This document shows positions 21,119-31,400 of a stretch of DNA of 64,000 bases, in pieces. The stretch is from contig OX365947.1 in assembly GCA_947247005.1 (NCBI GenBank), positions 7,235,030-7,299,029 of the forward strand, in the 5' to 3' direction. The translations under genes were made by a program, and so were the position numbers. The number at the start of each line of letters is the position of its first letter. The stretch's first letter is position 1. The stretch is from Spisula solida (lineage: Eukaryota; Mollusca; Bivalvia; Venerida; Mactridae). Below the pieces are notes generated by a model, which was given only the letters and a program-made list of their open reading frames with translations, did not search any database and had not been told where the DNA came from.

Positions 21119-23100
21119 TTACATACTACTGTTTTCAAAATATCGCACTAGTTTGGGCACAACACATTTCAGAGTCCATCTTCTCCCGATTGTCATGTTT
21201 TTTTTCAGATGTACAACATTTAGACCAGACGTTGGAATACTTTCAGCAGTGGGGGTTTTCATATTGTCACGGGCTACCAAACTTGATAAGCCTGGCATGT
21301 TCTTAGCACGTTCTTTACTGGCCAGAAAATTGTAGAAAACTGCTTTAGCTGAAAAGCTCTTTACAAGCATGATTTTATCTCCATGATCACTTGAAACAAG
21401 GCTACCTAAACACTTTACGTCATCAATAGCATTATGTGCATTGTATTCAGTATGCAGTATGTCACGAACAAGGTCTTCTTGCTTATTCAAAGATCTCTTT
21501 GGGAATGCACTTTTCAAAACATTCATAGAGTCAATCATTCCATGTGCTGTTTCCAAGAGTCACACTGTTGAACACATGAGTATGAAAAAACACGAACGGG
21601 AAAGTCAAAACGTCGACAATTGTGGGCAACAAGATACCGATTGTCAAACTGTCAGCCAGTTTAAAAATTCTATGGCGACTTTCTTCCATAAACTTGAAGT
21701 CACATATTTCCCATTTATCATCATGTCGTTGTTGTTGACCATGGTTATACCAGTCACATGCTGAGCATTATCTGATATTGGTATTTTCGGCTGTATGTAG
21801 CAGCTGTACGTTTGTGATGAAGCTATAAAATTCCTCCGCAGCTAGTTGGGTAATATGGGGCATCTGTCTTGAACGAACTGAAAATATGTTCATTAAACTT
21901 TAATTACAGCCAAAGATGAGTACAAGACCACCTGTGAATAAAAAGCACTACAATACATAACCTGTCGAACGATCACCGGTCAATACCAGCTCTACCTATG
22001 GAAGGTGGTAACACACTGGTTTTCATGTACAGTCAGATCTCGATACAACAACACTATTTTCCCGAGAAAAATGTCGTTATAACGAATTTGTCGGTATACT
22101 GAATTTCACTAGTGACTAGAATTTTGATTGGAAGAATTGCTTTACAGAAATCAATTAATGATGCACATGTAATTTATTATGTCATAAAATTATATTCAGC
22201 AAGATCAGCAGTATGAAATACTCATAATTACATAAAAATAATATTTCAAATAATATATAATGTTTTGAGAGAGCTCCAAATAAAGTGCGTCCGAATTTAA
22301 AGGTGTCCGGATAATACTACAGTAACCTATAAAATATAACGCTCTAGAGAATAAATTGGTAATTCATTTTGTTAGAAATGTTACCTATCGTCTAAAAGAT
22401 TTGATGAATTGACAAATTAAGTCGAGAAATCTCAATTAACATAGTTTCGTGAACCGTACAATTTCGAAAATACGAATATATGCGATGACTTGGCGCTTAT
22501 CTCCCATGATTACGAATGCGTGAGCCGTAGTACACAAACTGTGATTCGTGTGTGAAAGGTTAAACTATTACAATGAGAGCAATGAAGGTATTTTTCATAA
22601 TTACATAATAAGGTGCCATGCTTAGACATTGGCTTTGTGTAAAGCTGATAAATATGTCATGTGTGAAAATAGTCCCTGGTCAGTGTCAGTATATCGAGTA
22701 ATAATTACTATGTAAGCTATCTATGAGTTCCCTGTTTGTCGGTGTCGGTAAGTGAATATGTCGTTATAACGGATACAATTAACGTTGTATAGAATTCGTT
22801 CCCAGCAATTGATGTCGTTATTACAAAATTGTCAGTATATCGGATGTCGTTGTAACAAGATCTGACTGTATAATATCTGAAGGAAACATTTTAATCACAA
22901 AAGGAAATTAATGCTTTGCTGTGATGAATTTGATATGACTACTGAAGCAAAATAATATAAGAATAAAAGTATTTTTCTACTTACTTAGATCTGTTGTTTC
23001 TAAATCAAAGATGATGAATTGTGAACTGGCACTGGTTTAAACACTCATGGTATTGGTTCTGGAAGTTTTTCAACATCAACATCATCTTCAAGTCCAATGC
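21119..23100 (-). pseudogene. PML-like DEDDh 3'-5' exonuclease pseudogene, two recognisable exons
   Basis: Exon 23100-22985 follows a good acceptor (tttttatgcag) and carries GLEDDVDVEKLPEPIP, then, after a frame change, FIIFDLETTDL with the D-x-E exonuclease motif I; donor GTAAGT at 22984. Exon 21877-21119 (acceptor atattttcag) joins in phase and encodes HITQLAA, then CYIQPKIPISDNAQHVTG, LVAHNCRRFDF (motif II) and, to the stop, HNAIDDVKCLGSLV (motif III, with H and D), ending VVPKLVRYFEN. Frames change near 21815, 21648 and 21560, and a TGA interrupts the first exon, so the copy is dead unless the assembly is wrong. The layout matches invertebrate proteins with the exonuclease-like domain found in PML isoform I. 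A pogo-like element sits in the intron. Confidence 0.7.
22030..22868. mobile_element. Non-autonomous pogo-like element, 839 bp, in the exonuclease intron
   Basis: Ends CAGTCAGATCTCGATACAAC and, inverted, CAGTCAGATCTTGTTACAAC, with flanking TA (22028-22029 and 22869-22870). Sub-terminal gtcgttataacg words occur at both ends. No transposase. Confidence 0.8.
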
Positions 23101-23264
23101 CTGCATAAAAAGATCTATTTTACACTTTGTTTTATAATTGTAATAATTATACTAGTACCTCATATTTTTGGTTAACTACGTGTTTTAAGTTTTTACGTTA
23201 TTCGTATTTTATTTGCATGATTGTACGTGCTCATTTAAAAATCATTACGTTTTTTAAAAATTAA

Positions 23265-23280
23265 TTGCGTAATTACGCAA
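23265..23280. repeat. 16-bp perfect palindrome TTGCGTAATTACGCAA
   Basis: Perfect inverted repeat. Each half resembles a C/EBP or PAR-bZIP half-site (TTGCGTAA). It lies in A/T-rich sequence with other ttacgt words; no gene start is obvious. Confidence 0.5.
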
Positions 23281-23399
23281 ATACGCAGCTTATCTGTAGC
23301 TCTGATACTAGGACGACATTCTTTTGGTTTACTAGAACTTACATATAGTATGCAGTAGTATAGTAACAGAGAGCTGGTTCTAATTATAAATTATTTTAT

Positions 23400-23465
23400 G
23401 ACACAGCTCTGAACCAGTGGTTAGTGTGCTGGATTAGTAACTAGGTGATTCAGGTTAAATTCCCA
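23400..23465 (+). repeat. Degenerate tRNA-like sequence
   Basis: ccagtggttagtgtgctgga followed about 30 bp later by ggttaaattccc resembles the A and B boxes of a decayed SINE head. Confidence 0.3.
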
Positions 23466-23785
23466 GTTGAGACAGGTCATGAAAAATGACTTTTTGAATG
23501 GTAGGTTCCCACTTGTTAGGATACAGTCTAGGAAACTTGGTTATGTGAATCGGCGCATACGATATAAGGTAGTGTCAAAAGAATAAACAAACATGACTGG
23601 ATCAACTTTGCATCCGGGTTTATTTTACTGTATATATATCATAAGCAGCTACTATTATAATTTAATATATCTTTCATATATTTCAACAATAAATTTCAAT
23701 ACTAGTACACACTGATCCCAATAAAATTTGACTAGCCAGCTTCAATCACAAAAAATGATATGGTGAATTACAGGATATAGCTTAC

Positions 23786-23887
23786 CATAGTTTCAGCAAC
23801 ATACTCTTCTTGATGTCAGGACTGTAACTTCCACAAACAGTGAACATTCATGGAGGTATATGGTTCAACCATGTCTTCAAGGTTAAC
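23786..23887 (-). pseudogene. Candidate exon upstream of the exonuclease exons
   Basis: On the minus strand a strong acceptor (ctttttttacag) precedes 23887 and a donor (ATG|GTAAGC) follows 23786. One frame runs VNLEDMVEPYTSMNVHCLWK, then a single stop, then HQEEYVAETM. It lies in the right order and orientation to be an earlier exon of the exonuclease pseudogene, but its phase does not join cleanly to 23100, so it could belong to another decayed gene. Confidence 0.4.
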
Positions 23888-24007
23888 CTGTAAAAAAAGA
23901 TATACATGTATACTATATACAGTCTAACCAGACTTTATCATCCAGTCAAGGTATTTATCAAATGGCTGCTAAGGCAGATGACTTGTTAAATAAAAACCCC
24001 TAAACAT

Positions 24008-24408
24008 ACCAGACTTATATAGCGCCTTTTTCATGCGAACACACATTCAATGCACTTTACATTATAGTGTTGCAGCCACAAGGGCGCAGGTGCATCCTCT
24101 ACCAGTGCAGATCTGACCAGAGGGACAGACAGAGGAAAGCCCCTGAAGGGAGAGTGAGACATTAGATACAGGCATGTCCGGCACTGCAGAGAAGCGACTA
24201 GCTCTTATTTTGAATAGACAGACTGGTTTTTTAATGTGCCAGGTGTATAGCACCGATACCCAGCTTCCTGGCACTTCCAGATACTTTGCATTACTCAAGG
24301 TCCGATATAGCGGAAAATATTACAAATATTTCAGAAATGTTCCTATGCTGGGTATTGAACCCACGACCTCTGGATTAACAGTCCAGTGCATAGCTAAATC
24401 CACTTATA
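24008..24408 (-). mobile_element. tRNA-derived SINE, second copy
   Basis: Same family as 4050-4482: tatagcgcctttttcatgcg, gttgcagccacaagggcgca and the tRNA-like end with attgaacccacgacctctgg. The A-box region has lost about six bases (gtgcatagctaaatcc), so the promoter is damaged. Confidence 0.75.
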
Positions 24409-24427
24409 TTATTAACATAATTATATA

Positions 24428-25312
24428 CAGTTGAAACTCGTTGTGTCGACTTCGGTTGTATCGACACTTCGATTATGTCGACATACTTTCAAATCCCCGA
24501 TTTGGGTTGCTCTATATTCTATCTTAAATATGATGGTTTAGTCGACATGCCTGTGTCGACACTTTTTTGGCCTAAATGATATTTTTGCACCTTATTGTCA
24601 TTGTGTCGACATCGAGTCAACGCTATCGAAATTGAAAAGTTGTTAATTGACCGAGAAACTACTTCCGTTTCGAACCATTGTTTGTTAAAAATTAATATGT
24701 TCACAGTTTGCAAATGTAATTGAATGATGTTAAATCTAAGTTTGTAAACAAATTGTTACCTATATCAGCTAGCGTATGAAATTTAAAAATCTGCTGAGCT
24801 AGCATGGCTCTGGGAAGATGAAAAAATACCTTTTTGTATGCCTTCAACAATTATTTCAACATGCAAGTTGTTTCAACGACAGTTATAAATGAATATACTT
24901 TATATTGTAAACATAGATAAGAAATGTCATCGTTGCTGTCAGATGTCTGGCATGTTGATTGAAACTTTTGTATGCGTAAGCGAAACCTGTAAGGACTAAA
25001 AGCCATACTAGCGGTTGTTTCAAAACGACGCTATAAACTTGACCCTCACGTAAACACTTGGTCAAATATTTGGTGATAACTGTAAGTGTGATAGACTTGA
25101 TCTTTCACCATATGCATTTAGTCGCATATATGTATTAGTTCATGCTCAAACTGTAACAACGGCACCGACAGAAAGGCTTGGGGACTTTGTTTACATGAAT
25201 TTCGACGGGTAGGGAAATTTGCTAGAACTGTTGGCTCCTGTTGTGTGGACATTAGGATATGTCGACATAATTTTGACGGTCCCAAAACTGTCGACATAAC
25301 AAGTGTCGACTG
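24428..25312. mobile_element. Non-autonomous pogo-like element, 885 bp, rich in GTCGAC words
   Basis: Ends CAGTTGAAACTCGTTGTGTC and, inverted, CAGTCGACACTTGTTATGTC, flanked by TA (24426-24427 and 25313-25314). TGTCGAC, containing the SalI palindrome, recurs many times within the first and last 150 bp, as sub-terminal transposase-binding-like repeats. Two frames of about 60 codons lack motifs. Confidence 0.8.
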
Positions 25313-25344
25313 TAATACTGAAAAGAGCTAATTGTATTAGTTCT

Positions 25345-25451
25345 TCAATATACTGCTGCTGATCCACCAAACTGTTTCTTGGTCACAATCCTATGAAGAA
25401 CCCTTCCACTAGAAACCAACATCTTCTCCGATTGTGAAGGAATATAAATTT
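25345..25451 (-). pseudogene. Exon-like coding segment ending in a stop
   Basis: Minus-strand frame EIYIPSQSEKMLVSS, then GRVLHRIVTKKQFGG and a stop at 25345-25347; about 35 residues of non-repetitive, coding-like composition after a weak acceptor. No family recognised. It could be the terminal exon of a minus-strand gene fragment with 25670-25733. Confidence 0.35.
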
Positions 25452-25669
25452 CTTACAATTTCACAGTGACTTCAGCAGATGGAATTATGAAACTGTATTC
25501 ATAGTCAGTTTAGTCACAACATCTATATTAACAAGTTATTATTAACCAGTTAGTGTTACTTTTCGTATATTTCAATAATCAATTCCAATGCAAGAACACA
25601 ATGATCCCAGTAATTTTATCAACTACCTTCAATGCCAAACTTGAAACTAACAAACTATATTTGCACTAC

Positions 25670-25733
25670 CTGTTCAGACAATGGTTGTAATCTTCTGTGT
25701 ACACATAAACGGCTATGTCACTGTCATCAGATC
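25670..25733 (-). pseudogene. Exon-like coding segment
   Basis: Minus-strand GSDDSDIAVYVYTEDYNHCL between an acceptor (ccatgttag) and a donor (CAG|GTAGTG). The intron sequence just beyond it (25540-25665) resembles 23640-23780, which lies in the same position relative to the candidate exon at 23786, suggesting paralogous exon-intron blocks. Confidence 0.35.
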
Positions 25734-26013
25734 CTAACATGGATTATAGTTTACAGTATATAGCTTCCATGATTTCAACAATCCTGTCACTTCAACAGAC
25801 TCCTCCATCTCCACTTCTTCATGGTCCACAACTACCACTTCATCAGGGTCCACAACTACCACTTCAACAGACTCCTCCATCTCCACTTCATCATGGTCCA
25901 CAACTACCACTTCATCATGGTCCACAACTACCACTTCAACACTCCTCCATCTCCACTTCATCATGGTTCACAACTACCACTTCGTCAATGTTCAACTTAA
26001 TCTTCGCCATGGA
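25734..26013 (-). pseudogene. Acidic repeat-coding segment (Val/Asp/Glu minisatellite), frameshifted
   Basis: Minus strand from ATG at 26011-26013 (Kozak-like ccATGG): MAKIKLNIDEVVVV, NHDEVEMEE, then after a 2-nt loss near 25940 repeated blocks VEVVVVDHDEV and EMEESVEV to a stop at 25734. At the DNA level this is a minisatellite of 21-27 bp words (tccacaactaccacttcatc). The plus-strand reading would be a Ser/Thr-rich mucin-like repeat; the minus reading has a start and agrees with neighbouring exon-like segments, but coding is unproven. Confidence 0.4.
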
Positions 26014-26300
26014 GTCCAATCAACAGCTTTAAATGCAATAGTGACATGAATTAGAACCTGAATGATAAATGTCAGTTTTTGGATGTTAATACCAGCCCTT
26101 AAATGCAGTCCTTATTTGCTCAGGAGGCAAGAGGTGCAAATCTCTTTCAGTAAACTTCATTAACATTTGAAGAAACTGCCCTAGCCATTGACTGAAGGAT
26201 GATAAGTTTCATTGAAATCTGGCCATGGCCTAGTGCTAGCTGTGAATGCAATATATAGAGACATTATTTGGAACCTGAATGATAACTGTCTGTTTTTGGA
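26000..26300 (+). repeat. Diverged single copies of parts of the macrosatellite unit
   Basis: 26040-26090 and 26255-26310 both match the unit phrase acatg(g/a)attagaacctgaatga; 26087-26205 matches its accagccttaaat...cttatttgctcagga...gaagaaactgccctag segment; 26218-26240 has a version of its tRNA-like word (ccatggcctagtgctag). Divergence is much greater than among array units, so these are older relatives. Confidence 0.7.
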
Positions 26301-26602
26301 TGTTACTAGTTCTATCCCGGGCCTCGTCATACCAAAGACGAAATAAAAATTGTACCAGAAAATCTCTCGCTAGACTCTCAGTATAAAAGGAAAACTGGCT
26401 TCTCATATTCTCGTGGCAGTGGATCAAACATCTTTGTCACTAACATCTTCAATATAACCATTGACAACAGGAAGTAAAACTCCCTGCGTTTATTCCTATG
26501 AAGTTTCAACAATTTTCCCTAATCGAAAGTACAGGTACTAGATTCAACAGACTGAAATCTTAATATGCAGAGAAAACAGACTAAAAATTGTATCATGAGT
26601 AC

Positions 26603-26870
26603 CTATGCCTCTATTATACATCCCTGACGATGCAATAGAGTCATTAAATAGTACCCGATACCTGTCCGTTTTAGGACGTTAATATGTAAAAAACTGAGTT
26701 TGCCAAACTTTTCCCTGACTTTTGCCTCAGACACACAACATGATCCACTACTGAGTCCTGCACTGCAATATGCATAACTAAAATGCTTGGTACTGACGGA
26801 CGAACGAACAGATGGACGGACGGACAGGTGAATCACTATATGCCTCCCGATCTATCGATACGGGGGCATA
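26603..26870 (-). repeat. Composite of a unit-related fragment and an inverted TATGCCCC MITE end
   Basis: 26793-26870 is the inverted left end of the TATGCCCC family (ccgatctatcgatacggggg followed by cata). 26660-26790 matches the unit and its 57.7-kb relative (acttttgcctcagacacac, cctgcactgcaat, aaatgcttggtactga). The 77-codon minus frame across both is a fusion of repeat sequence, not a gene. Confidence 0.6.
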
Positions 26871-28180
26871 AATATAAATACAACAAAGAACAATAACTTC
26901 CCTTTAAATGGATCCGAAATCTTCACCATGCCTTCAATCGCCATCTTAGCTGTCCTCTCCATGAGTCCAATCAAGAGCTGCAACTGCAAATGCAATAGCG
27001 ACATGAATTAGAACCTGAATGATAACCGTCTGTTTTCGGATGTTAAAAAATGACCTAAGATTAACTTTACCTAACTTTTGACTCGGACACACTCAAGGAT
27101 AAACTTATAATTAACTAGACAAAAAAATGCCCGCAAGCTATATATGATTGGACGCCTTTAAAAGAAACATCTCCACTGGTGATAAGCGGAGCTTAATGCT
27201 TGGCACTGACAAGTTTAAATTGAAATCGACCGTAGCCTAGTGGTAGATGTCCGTTTTGCCGTAGCCTAGTGGTGGGTGAAGTGTCGGTTTCGAGTGGAAA
27301 CGGTCGATGTGGTTTGCTCAAGTGCCTACAATGCCATATGGTAGTACAGCGGCCATTTTTTGACGCGCTTATCCAATTGGCCTATCATCTTTGGTATCAA
27401 GATAACTGACTTCCCAATCATTTGCTAAATCGAAAGAGATTTTTCTACCATCACATGAAACAGAAGAATCGGCTATAATTACGCCAGTGGCCACTGGCAT
27501 TAAGACAATCAACTGATCACCAAACGACAGATACCAATTAACTTAATACCAGCCTTAAATTAATCCTTATTTGCTCAGGATGCAAGAGGCGCAAATCTCT
27601 TTCAGTAAACTTCATTAACTTTTGAAGAAACTGCCCTAGCCCTATAGCCAATGACTGAAGGATGAAAACTATATACAGGGGATAAATAACAAGTTAGAAT
27701 AGAGAGACAATATTATTCACTGAAAGGAATTACAGTCATTGGCACTGATAAACAATGCTTGGCACTGATAAGTTTCATACAAATCTGACCAATAGCTGCT
27801 AAGTACTGAGAAATAGTGCGGGCTAGACTAAGTGAAATAACAAAACATCAAAGAACAATAACTCCCCTTAAAATGGATCCGAAGTCTTCACGCGATCGTC
27901 AGTCTTCATCCTCCATCGTTGTCCAATCAAGACCTGAAAATGCAATAAATAGAGACATGGATTAGAACCTGAATGACAACCGTCTGTTTTCGCATGTTAA
28001 AAAATGACCTAAGATTAACTTTACCTAACTTTTGACTCGGACACACTCAAGGATAAACTTATAATTAACTAGACAAAAAAATGCCCGCAAGCTATATATG
28101 ATTGGACGCCTTTAAAAGAAACATCTCCACTGGTGATAAGCGGAGCTTAATGCTTGGCACTGACAAGTTTAAATTGAAAT

Positions 28181-28315
28181 CGACCGTAGCCTAGTGGTAG
28201 ATGTCCGTTTTGCCGTAGCCTAGTGGTGGGTGAAGTGTCGGTTTCGAGTGGAAACGGTCGATGTGGTTTGCTCAAGTGCCTACAATGCCATATGGTAGTA
28301 CAGCGGCCATTTTTT
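28181..28315 (+). ncRNA. tRNA-like Pol III promoter module in each array unit (example: second unit)
   Basis: TAGCCTAGTGG, a perfect match to the A-box pattern TRGYNNARNGG, occurs twice (28187-28197 and 28216-28226). GGTTTCGAGTGG (28240-28251) resembles the B box GGTTCGANNCC with one extra T. First A box to B box is 53 bp, the tRNA distance. CGACCGT (28181-28187) is complementary to ACGGTCG (28254-28260), like a 7-bp acceptor stem enclosing 80 nt. A T6 run (28310-28315) could terminate Pol III. Against function: a T4 lies between the boxes (28207-28210), and the T arm pairs poorly, GTTTC/GAAAC forming an alternative hairpin. It repeats at about +96 from every anchor word. Probably a SINE head trapped in the unit; transcription is untested. 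Confidence 0.45.
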
Positions 28316-28436
28316 GACGCGCTTATCCAATTGGCCTATCATCTTTGGTATCAAGATAACTGACTTCCCAATCATTTGCTAAATCGAAAGAGATTTTTCT
28401 ACCATCACATGAAACAGAAGAATCGGCTATAATTAC

Positions 28437-28452
28437 GCCAGTGGCCACTGGC
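28437..28452. repeat. 16-bp palindrome GCCAGTGGCCACTGGC in each unit (example)
   Basis: Perfect dyad at +352 from the anchor word of every unit except the one starting at 44292, where a 65-bp deletion removes it. Conserved in all other copies, as is the rest of the unit, so conservation itself says little. Confidence 0.8.
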
Positions 28453-31400
28453 ATTAAGACAATCAACTGATCACCAAACGACAGATACCAATTAACTTAA
28501 TACCAGCCTTAAATTACTCTTATTTGCTCAGGATGCAAGAGGCGCAAATCTCTTTCAGTAAACTTCATTAACTTTTGAAGAAACTGCCCTAGCCCTATAG
28601 CCAATGACTGAAGGATGAAAACTATATACAGGGGATAAATAACAAGTCAGAATAGAGAGACAATATTATTCACTGAAAGGAATTACAGTCATTGGCACTG
28701 ATAAACAATGCTTGGCACTGATAAGTTTCATACAAATCTGACCAATAGCTGCTAAGTACTGAGAAATAGTGCGGGCTAGACTAAGTGAAATAACAAAACA
28801 TCAAAGAACAATAACTCCCCTTAAAATGGATCCGAAGTCTTCACGCGATCGTCAGTCTTCATCCTCCATCGTTGTCCAATCAAGACCTGAAAATGCAATA
28901 AATAGAGACATGGATTAGAACCTGAATGACAACCGTCTGTTTTCGCATGTTAAAAAATGACCTAAGATTAACTTTACCTAACTTTTGACTCGGACACACT
29001 CAAGGATAAACTTATAATTAACTAGACAAAAAAATGCCCGCAAGCTATATATGATTGGACGCCTTTAAAAGAAACATCTCCACTGGTGATAAGCGGAGCT
29101 TAATGCTTGGCACTGACAAGTTTAAATTGAAATCGACCGTAGCCTAGTGGTAGATGTCCGTTTTGCCGTAGCCTAGTGGTGGGTGAAGTGTCGGTTTCGA
29201 GTGGAAACGGTCGATGTGGTTTGCTCAAGTGCCTACAATGCCATATGGTAGTACAGCGGCCATTTTTTGACGCGCTTATCCAATTGGCCTATCATCTTTG
29301 GTATCAAGATAACTGACTTCCCAATCATTTGCTAAATCGAAAGAGATTTTTCTACCATCACATGAAACAGAAGAATCGGCTATAATTACGCCAGTGGCCA
29401 CTGGCATTAAGACAATCAACTGATCACCAAACGACAGATACCAATTAACTTAATACCAGCCTTAAATTACTCTTATTTGCTCAGGATGCAAGAGGCGCAA
29501 ATCTCTTTCAGTAAACTTCATTAACTTTTGAAGAAACTGCCCTAGCCCTATAGCCAATGACTGAAGGATGAAAACTATATACAGGGGATAAATAACAAGT
29601 CAGAATAGAGAGACAATATTATTCACTGAAAGGAATTACAGTCATTGGCACTGATAAACAATGCTTGGCACTGATAAGTTTCATACAAATCTGACCAATA
29701 GCTGCTAAGTACTGAGAAATAGTGCGGGCTAGACTAAGTGAAATAACAAAACATCAAAGAACAATAACTCCCCTTAAAATGGATCCGAAGTCTTCACGCG
29801 ATCGTCAGTCTTCATCCTCCATCGTTGTCCAATCAAGACCTGAAAATGCAATAAATAGAGACATGGATTAGAACCTGAATGACAACCGTCTGTTTTCGCA
29901 TGTTAAAAAATGACCTAAGATTAACTTTACCTAACTTTTGACTCGGACACACTCAAGGATAAACTTATAATTAACTAGACAAAAAAATGCCCGCAAGCTA
30001 TATATGATTGGACGCCTTTAAAAGAAACATCTCCACTGGTGATAAGCGGAGCTTAATGCTTGGCACTGACAAGTTTAAATTGAAATCGACCGTAGCCTAG
30101 TGGTAGATGTCCGTTTTGCCGTAGCCTAGTGGTGGGTGAAGTGTCGGTTTCGAGTGGAAACGGTCGATGTGGTTTGCTCAAGTGCCTACAATGCCATATG
30201 GTAGTACAGCGGCCATTTTTTGACGCGCTTATCCAATTGGCCTATCATCTTTGGTATCAAGATAACTGACTTCCCAATCATTTGCTAAATCGAAAGAGAT
30301 TTTTCTACCATCACATGAAACAGAAGAATCGGCTATAATTACGCCAGTGGCCACTGGCATTAAGACAATCAACTGATCACCAAACGACAGATACCAATTA
30401 ACTTAATACCAGCCTTAAATTACTCTTATTTGCTCAGGATGCAAGAGGCGCAAATCTCTTTCAGTAAACTTCATTAACTTTTGAAGAAACTGCCCTAGCC
30501 CTATAGCCAATGACTGAAGGATGAAAACTATATACAGGGGATAAATAACAAGTCAGAATAGAGAGACAATATTATTCACTGAAAGGAATTACAGTCATTG
30601 GCACTGATAAACAATGCTTGGCACTGATAAGTTTCATACAAATCTGACCAATAGCTGCTAAGTACTGAGAAATAGTGCGGGCTAGACTAAGTGAAATAAC
30701 AAAACATCAAAGAACAATAACTCCCCTTAAAATGGATCCGAAGTCTTCACGCGATCGTCAGTCTTCATCCTCCATCGTTGTCCAATCAAGACCTGAAAAT
30801 GCAATAAATAGAGACATGGATTAGAACCTGAATGACAACCGTCTGTTTTCGCATGTTAAAAAATGACCTAAGATTAACTTTACCTAACTTTTGACTCGGA
30901 CACACTCAAGGATAAACTTATAATTAACTAGACAAAAAAATGCCCGCAAGCTATATATGATTGGACGCCTTTAAAAGAAACATCTCCACTGGTGATAAGC
31001 GGAGCTTAATGCTTGGCACTGACAAGTTTAAATTGAAATCGACCGTAGCCTAGTGGTAGATGTCCGTTTTGCCGTAGCCTAGTGGTGGGTGAAGTGTCGG
31101 TTTCGAGTGGAAACGGTCGATGTGGTTTGCTCAAGTGCCTACAATGCCATATGGTAGTACAGCGGCCATTTTTTGACGCGCTTATCCAATTGGCCTATCA
31201 TCTTTGGTATCAAGATAACTGACTTCCCAATCATTTGCTAAATCGAAAGAGATTTTTCTACCATCACATGAAACAGAAGAATCGGCTATAATTACGCCAG
31301 TGGCCACTGGCATTAAGACAATCAACTGATCACCAAACGACAGATACCAATTAACTTAATACCAGCCTTAAATTAATCCTTATTTGCTCAGGATGCAAGA

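Noticed and set aside
26603..26836. 77-codon minus frame with SVRPSVRSSVS
   Set aside because: It is the gtccgtccgtcc repeat of a MITE end fused to a unit-related fragment.
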